Shown: positions 1 to 8,278, counted from the first letter of the stretch. The stretch is 64,000 nucleotides of DNA from JALYLC01 sp035696365 (GCA_035696365.1 DASRQS010000134.1:62001-126000), one strand, 5' to 3'. The notes: a model not told the origin generated them from the sequence alone. A program made the numbers and translations.

Positions 1-1309
1 AGCCTTCATCGGCCGAGGACCGACCGCCGCCTCCGCCCGCGCCCAGGCCCTTGCTGCGACCCGCTGGGAGGCCGGCCTACCCGGCGTCAGCGAGGCGGCG
101 ATCCCCGGCGAGCTCATCCATGGCGCCGCGCAGGTCTGCCTGGCGACGCGCCTCGTGTCGGGCGCCGGCCTCGCCGGCGCAACGGCCGGTGTGCGCTGCG
201 CGGCGATCGACGAGTTGGCCCCCGAGCTCGCGCTGCAGGGGGCGACGGCGTGGAGCGGCGGCCCGCAGAGCGTGTCGCTCGCCGTCAGCGATGCGAGCGG
301 AGCGACCGTCTCGGAGATCCTGCTGGACGGCACGCCGGTCGGCGCGGACGGCAACGTCGTGACGATTGCCGCGGAGGGAGCTCATGTCCTGCGCGTCGTC
401 GCACGCGACGGCGCCGGCAACGAGACCGTCGTGGAGCGGCCGCTCGGCGTGGATGCGGGCAGGCCCTCGATCGGTCGCGTGAGCGCCGACTTCGCCGCGC
501 GTGAAGTGCGCGTCGACGTTGCAGACGCGCTCTCGGGCGTCACGCGGGTCGAGCTTCGCCTGGCGGGAACCCTGCTGGAGACGCGCCTGACGGCCGATGG
601 CCGCACGGCGGTCGCGCGCGTGCCCGGGGCGACGGTGCTGGATGGAGCGACAGTGACGGTGCGGGCCTTCGACGGTGCCGATCCGGCCAACGTCGGCGAG
701 CTCGCGCTGAGCCTGCCGGTGCGCCCGCGGCCGTCGCTCGGCGGCCTGAGCGTCTCGAGCTCCGCCGTGAGCGGACGGGTCGTGGCCGCTGCGAGCGCGC
801 GGGTCGAGATCTGGGCCTATCCCAAGGGCCGCGTGCCGCACCTCGTCGGGACCTATGCCACGGGGGCAGACGGCGCATTCGCGGTGCACGTGAAGCCGAA
901 GCGCACGACGCGCTATGCGGTCGCGATCGCCGAGAGCCAGAGCCTGCGCGGCCTGGACGAGCGCGTCGCGGGGACGGTGCGCGTCAGCGCGCGCATCACC
1001 GCTCTGCGGCTGCGCGTGCTCGGCGGCCGCCTGCTGGTGCGCGCGCGCTTCGCCGGACGCGGCGAGGCCACGCGCCTCCACCTGCTGGTCCACGACATAC
1101 GGGGTGGGCGCTGGGTGGAAGGCTGTCTCGAGCACGGACGGCCCGGCGTGCGCCTCGGGCGCACGGGGCGGGTGTCGGGCTCATGCCGGATCCCGCCGAG
1201 CGCGCGTGGGCGCGCCTGGACGTATCGCCTCGTTCTCGCGGCCCCGTCGAGCGCGTGGCCGTGGCGGACGCCTTCGAGCGCATCCAGCAGCGTCCTCCTG
1301 CCGCTCTGA
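1..1309 (+). CDS. Secreted/surface beta-rich Ig-like protein (5' end outside window)
   Basis: The open frame is already running at base 2, so the start and any signal peptide lie to the left of the window. About 435 residues are visible. They are Ala/Val/Gly/Thr rich with alternating beta-strand patterns, such as the stretch around AAGNETVVERP that resembles bacterial Ig-like repeats (DxAGN...). The C-terminal part has several strand-rich modules and two cysteines but no membrane anchor or sorting motif. Similar architecture is seen in the 799-residue protein at 38118-40517 and at the C-terminus of the subtilase at 60135. No enzymatic motif is visible. I infer an extracellular structural or adhesion-like protein; the function is unknown. 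Confidence 0.7.
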   Translation, partial: AFIGRGPTAASARAQALAATRWEAGLPGVSEAAIPGELIHGAAQVCLATRLVSGAGLAGATAGVRCAAIDELAPELALQGATAWSGGPQSVSLAVSDASGATVSEILLDGTPVGADGNVVTIAAEGAHVLRVVARDGAGNETVVERPLGVDAGRPSIGRVSADFAAREVRVDVADALSGVTRVELRLAGTLLETRLTADGRTAVARVPGATVLDGATVTVRAFDGADPANVGELALSLPVRPRPSLGGLSVSSSAVSGRVVAAASARVEIWAYPKGRVPHLVGTYATGADGAFAVHVKPKRTTRYAVAIAESQSLRGLDERVAGTVRVSARITALRLRVLGGRLLVRARFAGRGEATRLHLLVHDIRGGRWVEGCLEHGRPGVRLGRTGRVSGSCRIPPSARGRAWTYRLVLAAPSSAWPWRTPSSASSSVLLPL

Positions 1310-1315
1310 TCACGC

Positions 1316-1492
1316 ATGTTGGGACCTTCCGGTGACCTCGCGCGACTCCCGTGTGAAGGCCGCGACCCGCGCGGCCCGCACGGGAGGCTGCGTGTGTCGA
1401 TCGGACTCTTCGCCCTCTGGGTCGGCTGGCCCGGAGGGCTCGCGCTCTACGTCTGCGGCCGGGCAGCGCGCGTCATGCGGCGGGACCTCTGA
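1316..1492 (+). CDS. Possible 58-residue single-span membrane protein
   Basis: An ATG six bases after the preceding stop opens a 58-codon frame ending TGA at 1490-1492. Its second half (after an internal GTG at 1394) reads as one hydrophobic helix, GLFALWVGWPGGLALYV, followed by a basic tail (RAARVMRRDL). That is the pattern of a small membrane protein with a cytoplasmic C-terminus. No clear ribosome-binding site or -10 box precedes either start, and I recognise no family. It could be translated by re-initiation after the upstream gene, or be chance in high-GC sequence. It fills most of the 199-base gap before the convergent ccdA. Confidence 0.3.
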   Translation: MLGPSGDLARLPCEGRDPRGPHGRLRVSIGLFALWVGWPGGLALYVCGRAARVMRRDL

Positions 1493-1508
1493 GAACGGAC
1501 GCCCCGGG

Positions 1509-2237
1509 CTAGACGAGGGCGGGGAACGCGCTCGCGAGATGACTCGTGAGCGCGGTCAGCTGGCCCGCCGCCAGTAGGACTCCGAGCCCCATCAGCACCA
1601 GCCCGGAGGCGCGCACGAAGAGCGAGGCGTGCCGGCGCAGCGGGGCAACGCTCGAGAGCCCGCGAGTGAACAGCAGGCCCGAGAGCAGGAACGGCACGCC
1701 CAGGCCGAGCGAGTAGACGGCCAACAGGATCGCGCCGTCGAGCGCCTGACCCGAGTGGCCGGCGAGGGTGAGGATCGCGGCCAGCGTCGGCCCCACGCAC
1801 GGCGTCCAGCCGATCGCGAAGCCGGCGCCGGCGACGACGGCCCCGATCGGCCCGGCAGGCTTGCGTGCCGGCTGCAGCCTGCGTTCCTGCTGCATGAGCA
1901 TCCCGCCGAAGCCGGCGAGCACGGCGCCCATCAGGACGATCAGGAGGCCTGAGGCGATCTCAAGCGACCGGCGGTGCTCGGTGAGCACGTTCCCGATTGC
2001 GCCGGCGCCGGCGCCGAGCGCCGTGAAGACCGCGCCGAAGCCGAGCACGAAGGCTGCGGTCGTGGTCGTCACGCGGCGCGTCTGGTCGGCGAGGTCGTTG
2101 AAGGAGACGCCCGACACGTACGAGAGGTACGCGGGCACCAGCGGCCACACGCAGGGAGAGATGAACGAGATCAAGCCCGCTGCGAAGGCCGCGCTGAGGC
2201 CCACGGGCGAGAGGGCGATCTCGGCGAGGACGGGCAT
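1509..2237 (-). CDS. ccdA: CcdA-type thiol-disulfide electron carrier (cytochrome c biogenesis membrane protein)
   Basis: This 242-residue, about six-helix membrane protein matches CcdA/DsbD-beta in length. The family passes reducing equivalents from cytoplasmic thioredoxin across the membrane to extracytoplasmic thioredoxin-like proteins, classically for cytochrome c maturation. The two conserved cysteines sit in the expected places: SPCVWPLVPAYLSY in helix 1 and GWTPCVGPTLAAIL in the second half. The ATG immediately follows the TAG of the upstream TlpA-like gene with no spacer, so the two are almost certainly co-translated, and that gene is the likely electron acceptor. No cytochrome c gene lies in the window, so the final substrate is open. 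Confidence 0.93.
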   Translation of the reverse strand: MPVLAEIALSPVGLSAAFAAGLISFISPCVWPLVPAYLSYVSGVSFNDLADQTRRVTTTTAAFVLGFGAVFTALGAGAGAIGNVLTEHRRSLEIASGLLIVLMGAVLAGFGGMLMQQERRLQPARKPAGPIGAVVAGAGFAIGWTPCVGPTLAAILTLAGHSGQALDGAILLAVYSLGLGVPFLLSGLLFTRGLSSVAPLRRHASLFVRASGLVLMGLGVLLAAGQLTALTSHLASAFPALV

Positions 2238-2780
2238 CTAGGCGCCGAGCGCGTGCAGCTCGGCTTGCAGCCGGGCGACCGTCTGCGGGCCGACGAGGCG
2301 GTCGACGACCTGCCCGCGGCTGTTGACGACGATCGTCGTCGGGAAGTAGGCCACGCCGTAGCGGTTGACCAGGTCGCAGCAATGTCGGCTGACGATCGGA
2401 TAGCGCCAGCCGGCCTTGCGGATGAACGAGCGCGCATCGGAGGACGGGGAGTCGATGGCGACCCCGACCATCGCCGCGCGGCCGCCGAGGTCGTTCGCGA
2501 ACGTGCGCAGATCCGGCGCCTCGGTCTTGCATCCTGGGCACCACGAGCCCCAGAAGTTGATGAAGACCGGCTTGCCGTGCAGGCCGGCGAGCGAGAACGC
2601 CTTCTGATCCAGGGTCGTGCCGTCGATGGCGGCGGCGGCGTACGTCTGGAAGCCAGACGGTGGCACGGTGACGTGCTTCGTGTCGACGCTCGCGACGTCG
2701 CCCTGATGGCTCAGCCCGTAGGCGAACACGCCGCCGATGGCGATCAGCGCGACGAGTCCCGCGACCAGCCTCCGGCTCAT
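2238..2780 (-). CDS. TlpA/ResA-like membrane-anchored thioredoxin
   Basis: 180 residues: an N-terminal signal/anchor helix (about residues 4-22, LVAGLVALIAIGGVFAYG) followed by a thioredoxin fold. The redox motif is WCPGC, preceded by the FINFWGSWC strand typical of AhpC/TSA-like TlpA proteins, and the cis-proline region is AYFPTTIVV. It acts on the outer face of the membrane, reducing disulfides in client proteins such as apocytochrome c, and is recharged by CcdA, which directly abuts downstream. An additional Cys-Cys pair (HCCDLVNRYGV) is present between the motif and the cis-proline; the adjacent NRYGV is common in the family but the CC pair may be structural. Expressed from a short divergent region shared with the alcohol dehydrogenase at 2837. 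Confidence 0.9.
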   Translation of the reverse strand: MSRRLVAGLVALIAIGGVFAYGLSHQGDVASVDTKHVTVPPSGFQTYAAAAIDGTTLDQKAFSLAGLHGKPVFINFWGSWCPGCKTEAPDLRTFANDLGGRAAMVGVAIDSPSSDARSFIRKAGWRYPIVSRHCCDLVNRYGVAYFPTTIVVNSRGQVVDRLVGPQTVARLQAELHALGA

Positions 2781-2786
2781 TACCCC

Positions 2787-2792
2787 ACCCTA
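2787..2792 (-). promoter_or_regulatory. Leaderless-type -10 box for the TlpA-like gene
   Basis: TAGGGT on the minus strand, six bases from the ATG at 2780. The spacing puts the transcript start at or next to the start codon. No good -35 is evident. Confidence 0.5.
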
Positions 2793-2824
2793 CAGCCGCT
2801 TGTGCGGTTCCGGCGAGCCCTCCC

Positions 2825-2830
2825 TATGCT
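2825..2830 (+). promoter_or_regulatory. Leaderless-type -10 box for the alcohol dehydrogenase
   Basis: TATGCT, six bases before the ATG at 2837. It lies back-to-back with the minus-strand box at 2787-2792, so the divergent promoters occupy only 56 bases. Confidence 0.5.
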
Positions 2831-2836
2831 GCGCGC

Positions 2837-3931
2837 ATGCTGACCCGGGCCGCCGTGCTGTGGGAATCGGGCGCCCCGTTGAGCGTCGAGGACGTCGAGC
2901 TCGGCGAGCCGCAGGCGGGCGAGGTGCGGGTGCGCGTGGCCGCGGCGGGGGTCTGCCGTTCCGACCTCCACGTCATGGACGGCGTTTGGGCCTACGAGCT
3001 CCCGATGGTGCTCGGCCACGAGGGCTCCGGGATCGTCGACGCTGTCGGCCCCGGCGTCCTGGCGCCGCGTGTCGGCGATGCGGTCGCGCTGTCCTGGGTG
3101 ACCGCCTGCGGCCGCTGCCGCGCGTGCGCATCCGGCGCGCCCGCGCTCTGCGAGATCGGCTCGCACCTCCACCGTATGCCCGACGGCAGCTCTCGCCTGC
3201 GAGCGCGCGGCCAGGAGCTCACCCATTTCATGGCGCTGGGCTGCTTCGCCGAGCACGTCGTCGTGCCGGCCACTCAGGCCGTCGAGCTGCCCGAGGGCAC
3301 CGACCTCGAGGTCGCGGCCCTGATCGGCTGTGCCGCGATGACGGGCGTCGGCGCCGTCTTCAACACCGCTCGCGTGCGGCCGGGCGAGCGAGCCGTGGTC
3401 TTCGGTTGCGGCGGCGTCGGCCAGTGCATCGTGCAGGGCTTGCGGGCGGCCGGCGCCCATCCGATCGTTGCGGTGGACGTGACCGAGGCGGCGCTCGAGC
3501 TCGCACGCGCCTCAGGCGCGACGGACACGGTGATCGCGGGCTCGGAGGACGACCGGCGAGCGATCCGCGAGAAGACCAGGGGCGGCGCCGACGTGGCGTT
3601 CGAGGCGCTGGGGCTGCCCGCCACGATCGAGGCGGCGTATGCGTCGCTGACCGGCGGCGGCCGCGCCGTGATCGTCGGCATGCCCGCACACGACGCCACG
3701 ATCACGATCAACGCCTTCAGCCTCGCGGCCCAGGGACGTTCGCTGATGGGCTCGCTGTACGGCTCCTCGAGCCCGCACTTCGACGTGCCCCGATTGGTCG
3801 AGCTGGAGGACGCCGGCCGGCTGGCGCTCGGCTCGCTGATCGCGCGCCGCTACCCGCTCGATGAGATCAACGGGGCCTACGACGACCTGCGCTCGGGCGC
3901 CCCAGGCCGCGGTGTCATCACGTTCGGCTGA
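2837..3931 (+). CDS. Zinc-dependent alcohol dehydrogenase (MDR superfamily)
   Basis: 364 residues, the usual length. The catalytic zinc ligands are visible as Cys in AAGVCRSD and His in LGHEGSG. The structural zinc loop CGRCRACASGAPALC supplies four cysteines. The NAD-binding Rossmann motif is FGCGGVGQ. The overall pattern, including HFMALGCFAEH and GSLYGSSSPH, is that of the class III-like/long-chain subgroup rather than the threonine or sorbitol type. It should oxidise an alcohol, or reduce the aldehyde, with NAD; the substrate cannot be read from sequence. It has a paralogue at 10264 that looks more like formaldehyde dehydrogenase. Its stop abuts that of the convergent M20 peptidase. Confidence 0.9.
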   Translation: MLTRAAVLWESGAPLSVEDVELGEPQAGEVRVRVAAAGVCRSDLHVMDGVWAYELPMVLGHEGSGIVDAVGPGVLAPRVGDAVALSWVTACGRCRACASGAPALCEIGSHLHRMPDGSSRLRARGQELTHFMALGCFAEHVVVPATQAVELPEGTDLEVAALIGCAAMTGVGAVFNTARVRPGERAVVFGCGGVGQCIVQGLRAAGAHPIVAVDVTEAALELARASGATDTVIAGSEDDRRAIREKTRGGADVAFEALGLPATIEAAYASLTGGGRAVIVGMPAHDATITINAFSLAAQGRSLMGSLYGSSSPHFDVPRLVELEDAGRLALGSLIARRYPLDEINGAYDDLRSGAPGRGVITFG

Positions 3932-5026
3932 TCACGTTTCGCGAGCGAGCTGCTCGCAGAGCGCGACGATGGCGGCGACGCGCGGCTCGACGCTGCGCAG
4001 GTCGATCCATTCACGTGCGGTGTGGTCGTCACCGCCTACGGGCCCGAGGCCGTCGACGGTGGGCACGCCGATGTGGCTCGTCCACGAGCCGTCGGAGACA
4101 CCACCCGCCGCCTCCTCGAGCGCGGCCGCGCCGTGCGCCGCGAGCTCGTTCAGCACGGCCGCAGCCAGCTCGGGCGCCCGCCGCATGGGCGGAAAGCCGC
4201 GATCGTCGCTGAAGGCGAAGACGATGCCCTCGTGGTGGCCGACCGCGCGGATGCGGCCGAGCGCGTAGTCGAGGTCGAGCTCGTCGCTCGCGCGCACGTC
4301 GATCACGCCCCAAGCCTCCGCCGGCACTGTGTTCTTGACCTCGCCCGCGTGCAGCTGGGTGGCCACTGCCGTCATGCCTGGGCGGGCGTGGTGCAGCTCC
4401 CCCTCGATGCGCAGCAGCTCGCGCGCCAGCGCGCGCAGCGCCGAGCGCCCCTCGTCGGGGGAGGTGCCGGCGTGTGCGGGCACGCCGTGGGCGGTCACGG
4501 TGACCCAGCAGCCCGCCTTGCGCGCCGTCACGATGGCGCCCGAGTCGCGTCCACACTCGAGGCACAGCGCGGCATCGGCGCCGTGCATCGTCTTGAGCGT
4601 GTACGGCGCGACGTTGCGGCCCTCCTCGTCCGGAACGCAGTGCAGCTCGACCGCAACGCCGGAGCCGACGAGCCGCTCGAGCGCCGCCAGGCCGACGAGC
4701 ACGCCGCCCTTCATGTCGGCCACCCCCGGGCCCAGAGCGCGCTCGCCCTCGACGCGCACCGGGCGCGCGGCGGCCGTGCCCTCGGGGAACACCGTGTCGT
4801 GGTGGCCGAGCAGCAGGATCCGCGTGGCGCCCGATCCATGCGTGCGTGCGACGACGTGCAGGCCGACCGGAGAGGGCAGCAGGTCGACGGCGCAGCCGGC
4901 GCCTTCGGCCCAGCCGGCGATCATGATTGCGCAGGCATCGAGGCCCGCCAGGTGCCCGGTGGGCGAGTCGACGGCGCACAGCCGGCGCAGGCGCTCGACA
5001 TAGGTCGCAGGCGGCGCGGCGGTCAC
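3932..5026 (-). CDS. M20-family metallopeptidase (glutamate carboxypeptidase type)
   Basis: 364 residues. Metal-binding motifs in order: GHHDTVFP (His and Asp), the bridging Asp in GPGVADMKGG, the DEEG pair containing the catalytic Glu, and His in GGDDHTAREW near the C-terminus. The lid/dimerisation domain lies in the middle (HGVPAHAGTSPDEG). This pattern matches carboxypeptidase G2/ArgE-like enzymes, which remove a C-terminal acidic residue or an acyl group. Cytoplasmic, with no signal peptide. The GTG start at 5026 is chosen because a TAGGCT -10 box lies six bases upstream. Exact substrate unknown. Confidence 0.9.
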   Translation of the reverse strand: MTAAPPATYVERLRRLCAVDSPTGHLAGLDACAIMIAGWAEGAGCAVDLLPSPVGLHVVARTHGSGATRILLLGHHDTVFPEGTAAARPVRVEGERALGPGVADMKGGVLVGLAALERLVGSGVAVELHCVPDEEGRNVAPYTLKTMHGADAALCLECGRDSGAIVTARKAGCWVTVTAHGVPAHAGTSPDEGRSALRALARELLRIEGELHHARPGMTAVATQLHAGEVKNTVPAEAWGVIDVRASDELDLDYALGRIRAVGHHEGIVFAFSDDRGFPPMRRAPELAAAVLNELAAHGAAALEEAAGGVSDGSWTSHIGVPTVDGLGPVGGDDHTAREWIDLRSVEPRVAAIVALCEQLARET

Positions 5027-5032
5027 GCCTGG

Positions 5033-5038
5033 AGCCTA
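5033..5038 (-). promoter_or_regulatory. Leaderless-type -10 box for the M20 peptidase
   Basis: TAGGCT on the minus strand, six bases before the GTG at 5026. The palindrome CTCACTGAGTGAG at 5046-5058 sits in the expected -35/-10 spacer and could be an operator. Confidence 0.45.
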
Positions 5039-5040
5039 GG

Positions 5041-5097
5041 ACGTTCTCACTGAGTGAGCGTGGTGTCTGGAGCGCATGCTCATTCGGTGAAGAACGT
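5041..5097. repeat. Nested inverted repeats between DUF1501 and M20 genes
   Basis: ACGTTCT at 5041-5047 pairs with AGAACGT at 5091-5097. Inside lie a near-perfect palindrome (CTCACTgAGTGAG, 5046-5058) and GAGC/GCTC arms around position 5075. The element fills nearly all of the 74-base gap. It may be the terminator of the DUF1501 operon (no U tract), an operator for the M20 promoter, or both. Confidence 0.5.
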
Positions 5098-5100
5098 CTC

Positions 5101-6474
5101 TCAAGCGGCGCGCAGCAGCGGCAGGTGGCTTCCGCCGGGCACCTTCGGCAGCACGCGCGCGGCCTCGACGCCCAGCCAGTCCTGAAGCAGCGTCGCGTAG
5201 GCGCTGCGGAAGTCGGTCGTGACGACGAGGTTGTCGTCGTCGTCGAGGCTCGCAAGCCCCGGGAACTCGCTGCGGATACCGCCGTTGGCGCGGTTGCCCA
5301 CCAGCAGGAGCAGACCCCCGGCGCCGTGGTCGGTGCCGCCCGAGTCGTTGTCCTCCGGGCGCCTGCCGAACTCGCTCCAGACCATCGTGAGCACCCGGTC
5401 CGAGAGCCCGCGAGCGTCCAGGTCGGCCTGCCAGGCGAGCAACGAGTCGCCGACGACCTGCAGCAGGTCGGCGTGCGCCTTCGCCTGCTCGTCGTGGGTA
5501 TCGAAGCCGCCGTAGGAGATGGTGGCGATGCGCGTACCGAAGCCCCCGCCGAGCAGACGGCCGAGATTCGCGAACGCCGTGCCGAGGCCGCTCTCGGGGT
5601 AGGCCAGAGGCGGCGGAGGCGGCTTGTCCTCCTTGGCCAGCGGCGCCAGGCGATCGTGCGTCTCGATCGTGTTGGCATACATCGAGCGGACGGCGGCGAG
5701 GCCGGGATGCTTGGCGCGTGCCCGCGAGAGCCGCCGGTAGGTCGGGAGAAAGGCCTTCTCGCTCCACACGTCGGGGATGTAGAAGCCGAAGTCCGAGGGC
5801 GACGAGACGCTGGCCACCGGCGCGCGCTGGCTGTTCATGGACGGATCCTGGCCCCCGCCCATGTGGATGCCCTGCAACGGATTGTCGTGCGTGCCGATTA
5901 CGTCCAGCGTGCGCCCGAGCCAGCCCGTGCGATCGGGCGCCGTCCCGACGATGCCGCTGCGCCAGTAGCCGCCCGAGTTGAAGTGCGACAGATCGGGGTG
6001 CCCGTAGTCGACCGCCGGCAGCACGGCCACCTTGCCTGCGTCGTAGAGCTGGCGCAGGCCGCCCAGGCTGGGGTGCCAGCCGAAGCCCGGGGCGTCGGCG
6101 AGAGGCAGGGCCGCGGCGGGATCGATCCCGACGCGCGAGCGCAACTGCACGTAGCGGGGGTCGCCGACGGGAACCAGCGTGTTGATGCCGTCGTTGCCTC
6201 CGTCGAGGTAGAGCGAGACCAGGATCGGCGCGTCGGGAGCGCCGGCGGCCTGGGCCACCGCCGCCTCGAGCACTCCACGCGTCGAGAGCCCGGGCACGCC
6301 GTTGGCCGCGAGCAGCAGACCGACGCCGCCTGCCAGCAGGTCGCGCCGCGAGAGCCCGCCGCGCTCGAACTCCGCCAGCCCGTCGAGCGCGCGGTCCGGG
6401 ATCGGCACGAGCCGGCCGCCTCCGTGGCGCTGGGCGGCGCGAGTGCCGTGCCAGTCGTTGCACCCGCGCTGCAT
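5101..6474 (-). CDS. DUF1501 (sulfatase-like) Tat-exported protein
   Basis: 457 residues. The start is placed at the ATG that overlaps the upstream DUF1800 stop as TGATG, and no better start exists downstream. A twin-arginine signal is visible at about residues 38-60 (LSRRDLLAGGVGLLLAANG). The mature part carries the DUF1501 hallmarks: SLYLDGGNDGINTLVPVGD near the N-terminus, a central FDTHDEQ block, and the C-terminal WSEFGRRPEDN and TDHGAGG motifs. The family belongs to the alkaline-phosphatase/sulfatase superfamily, but its reaction is not established. Pairing with DUF1800 is widespread in bacteria, and here both are also coupled to a cupredoxin, which implies a common exported process. 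Confidence 0.92.
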   Translation of the reverse strand: MQRGCNDWHGTRAAQRHGGGRLVPIPDRALDGLAEFERGGLSRRDLLAGGVGLLLAANGVPGLSTRGVLEAAVAQAAGAPDAPILVSLYLDGGNDGINTLVPVGDPRYVQLRSRVGIDPAAALPLADAPGFGWHPSLGGLRQLYDAGKVAVLPAVDYGHPDLSHFNSGGYWRSGIVGTAPDRTGWLGRTLDVIGTHDNPLQGIHMGGGQDPSMNSQRAPVASVSSPSDFGFYIPDVWSEKAFLPTYRRLSRARAKHPGLAAVRSMYANTIETHDRLAPLAKEDKPPPPPLAYPESGLGTAFANLGRLLGGGFGTRIATISYGGFDTHDEQAKAHADLLQVVGDSLLAWQADLDARGLSDRVLTMVWSEFGRRPEDNDSGGTDHGAGGLLLLVGNRANGGIRSEFPGLASLDDDDNLVVTTDFRSAYATLLQDWLGVEAARVLPKVPGGSHLPLLRAA

Positions 6475-7787
6475 CAGCAGACCTGCGCGTCGGGGCCGGA
6501 GAGCAGAACCTGGCGCAGCACGCGCTCGCGCTCGGGCCAGTAATGCTTGACCTCGTACTTCTCGTTCTTGCCGGCGACGCTCCGCCGGCTGTAGGACGCG
6601 AGCGCCGAGTTCGTCGCCTTGCTCGTCCAGGGCGAGCCCGTAGAGGCGCGCGAGCGCTCGAGTGCCTGGTCGGGCGTGCGGTGCTGGGGAACCTCGCCGT
6701 CCTTGATGGCGTCCTGCAGGAGCGAGGCGGCGGCCTGGAAGCGCATGCGCAGAGCGCCAGTCGAGAGCCATGCCTCGTTCTGCTCCCAGCCGCTCACGTT
6801 GGGCGGGTAGAACGGGCGCTGTCCCATCTGGTTGAGCATCCAGACCCAGTCGTCGGTCGTGATGTAGGTGCCCGTCTGCCGGAGCATCCCGGCCACGTAG
6901 ACGACGGGCGGCTTGATCATGTCGGGCTCCTCGAGATCGGCGTAGAGCGCGCCGTCGGCGAGGATCAGCGCGAGCACGGGCGCGAGCTCGTAGCCCGACT
7001 GCGTGTACGCGGTCACCAGTTGCTTGAGCAGCCGCGGCGGAGGGGTGCGCGGCGAGAAATAGCCCCAGATCTGCGCGCACAGGTAGGGCGCGTGGTGGCG
7101 GTTCTCGAGCGCGAGGTCGACCACGTCGAGCGGGCCGAAGCGCCCGCGGCGGCCGAGGATGTGCTTGGTGCCGCCGTCGTGCAGCTTGGGGTCGAAGCCG
7201 AAGCGCTGGGTGTCGTAGTCGAACGTGAAGCCCGTCAGCGCACGCGCGGACTCGCGCACGTCCTTCTCGCTGTAGCCGTTGTTCGCGCCCAGCGTGAAGA
7301 GCTCGAAGAACTCGCGCGCGAAGTTCTCGTTGGGCGCCTCGTCGGTCGAGCTCGGCAGATCGAGCCAGCGCTGCATCGCGCCGTCGCGCACCATCGCGCG
7401 GGCCAGCGTGCGGAAGTTGCCGAGTGCGTAGCGCCGCAGGGTGCGCTGCTGGCGCATCATCAGCTTGACGTCGCCGACCTTGTCGTTCGACGTCGCCCAG
7501 TGGTCGTGCCAGTTGAAGGTCATGCGCTCGACCAGCGGGTGGCGGCCGCGCACCATGCGGTCGAGCCACCACAGGACGTCATGCCCGTATTGGTTCACCG
7601 GGCTCAGCGGCCGCCCGTCGACGCGCGGATCCGGGCCCTCCAGCGTGGCGCCGCGGGGGTGCAGGAACTCGTGTACGAGGTCGGCGTGCGTGCGCTTCCC
7701 GCGCAGGTCGCGTGGGCGGGGGCCGAACCCCGCTCGCCACCAGAGCCGTTCGATCATGGCCGCTTCTCGCGTTGTCCCCGCCATCAT
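6474..7787 (-). CDS. DUF1800 family protein
   Basis: 437 residues. The start is fixed by a strong AGGAAGGGGG ribosome-binding site just before the ATG at 7787, which overlaps the cupredoxin stop as ATGA. A second ATG follows immediately. DUF1800 signatures are clear: LWWRAGFGPRP at the start, WWLDRMVRGRHPLVERMTF with NWHDHWATS, NENFAREFFELFTLG, and a late VSGWEQNEAWLSTGALRMR block. No signal peptide is visible, so it may leave the cell with a partner or act inside. Its molecular function is unknown. It is translationally coupled on both sides, to the cupredoxin upstream and the DUF1501 protein downstream. Confidence 0.92.
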   Translation of the reverse strand: MMAGTTREAAMIERLWWRAGFGPRPRDLRGKRTHADLVHEFLHPRGATLEGPDPRVDGRPLSPVNQYGHDVLWWLDRMVRGRHPLVERMTFNWHDHWATSNDKVGDVKLMMRQQRTLRRYALGNFRTLARAMVRDGAMQRWLDLPSSTDEAPNENFAREFFELFTLGANNGYSEKDVRESARALTGFTFDYDTQRFGFDPKLHDGGTKHILGRRGRFGPLDVVDLALENRHHAPYLCAQIWGYFSPRTPPPRLLKQLVTAYTQSGYELAPVLALILADGALYADLEEPDMIKPPVVYVAGMLRQTGTYITTDDWVWMLNQMGQRPFYPPNVSGWEQNEAWLSTGALRMRFQAAASLLQDAIKDGEVPQHRTPDQALERSRASTGSPWTSKATNSALASYSRRSVAGKNEKYEVKHYWPERERVLRQVLLSGPDAQVC

Positions 7788-8209
7788 GCCCCCTTCCTCG
7801 CGCGTACGACGAGCACGCTGCGCATCCCCAGCGCCTCGTGATCGGCGAGCGTGCACACCAGCACGTAGCGACCGGGCCGCAGGCGTACCCGCAGCTGGCC
7901 CAGGGCGCCGTGTCGAACGACCCCGGTGGAGGCGATGATCCGACCGCGCGGGTCGCGCACGGCGAGGTCGTGATCGTCCTGCCCATTGTTCTTGAGCTGC
8001 GCCACGAGCACGCCTGGGGGCGCCGACTTGCGACTCGCGCCGATGTGGAACTCGGACGCGAATGCGAGCAGACGTGCAGGCGGCGGCGAAGCCGACTGGT
8101 GTGGGGTCGAGACCAGCACCAGGTCCCAGTCTGGTCGAACTCCAGAACGGCGTGCATGCGGGTTTCGCAAGCTTCCGGCCCCTTCGGCGTGATCCCTGTG
8201 CCTTTGCAC
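7784..8209 (-). CDS. Cupredoxin-like copper protein (N-terminus uncertain)
   Basis: The C-terminal 95 residues form a cupredoxin domain. Type-1 copper ligands are visible as His in NNGQDDHDL and as Cys, His and Met in VLVCTLADHEALGM, the standard C-x5-H-x4-M loop. The 141-residue frame opens with GTG at 8209, but the first 30-45 residues are polar, contain no signal peptide and look non-native. An internal GTG at 8119 (112 residues) is an alternative. A real export signal may have been lost or may lie in another frame. Its stop overlaps the DUF1800 start by four bases. An electron-transfer or copper-carrier role in the DUF1800/DUF1501 process is inferred. Confidence 0.75.
   Translation of the reverse strand: MQRHRDHAEGAGSLRNPHARRSGVRPDWDLVLVSTPHQSASPPPARLLAFASEFHIGASRKSAPPGVLVAQLKNNGQDDHDLAVRDPRGRIIASTGVVRHGALGQLRVRLRPGRYVLVCTLADHEALGMRSVLVVRARKGA
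7789..7798 (-). promoter_or_regulatory. Strong ribosome-binding site for DUF1800 gene
   Basis: AGGAAGGGGG on the minus strand, one base from the ATG at 7787. It lies inside the 3' end of the cupredoxin gene and decides the DUF1800 start. Confidence 0.7.
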
Positions 8210-8278
8210 ACACCTTGATCACACTCGCCGGCTCCCGAACCTCCGTACCGGGCAAGGGCCCCGTGCGAGACTACGGCC

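Noticed and set aside
8100..8180. A tRNA-like GTTCGA-type arm upstream of the cupredoxin
   Set aside because: No acceptor or anticodon stem can be drawn around it.
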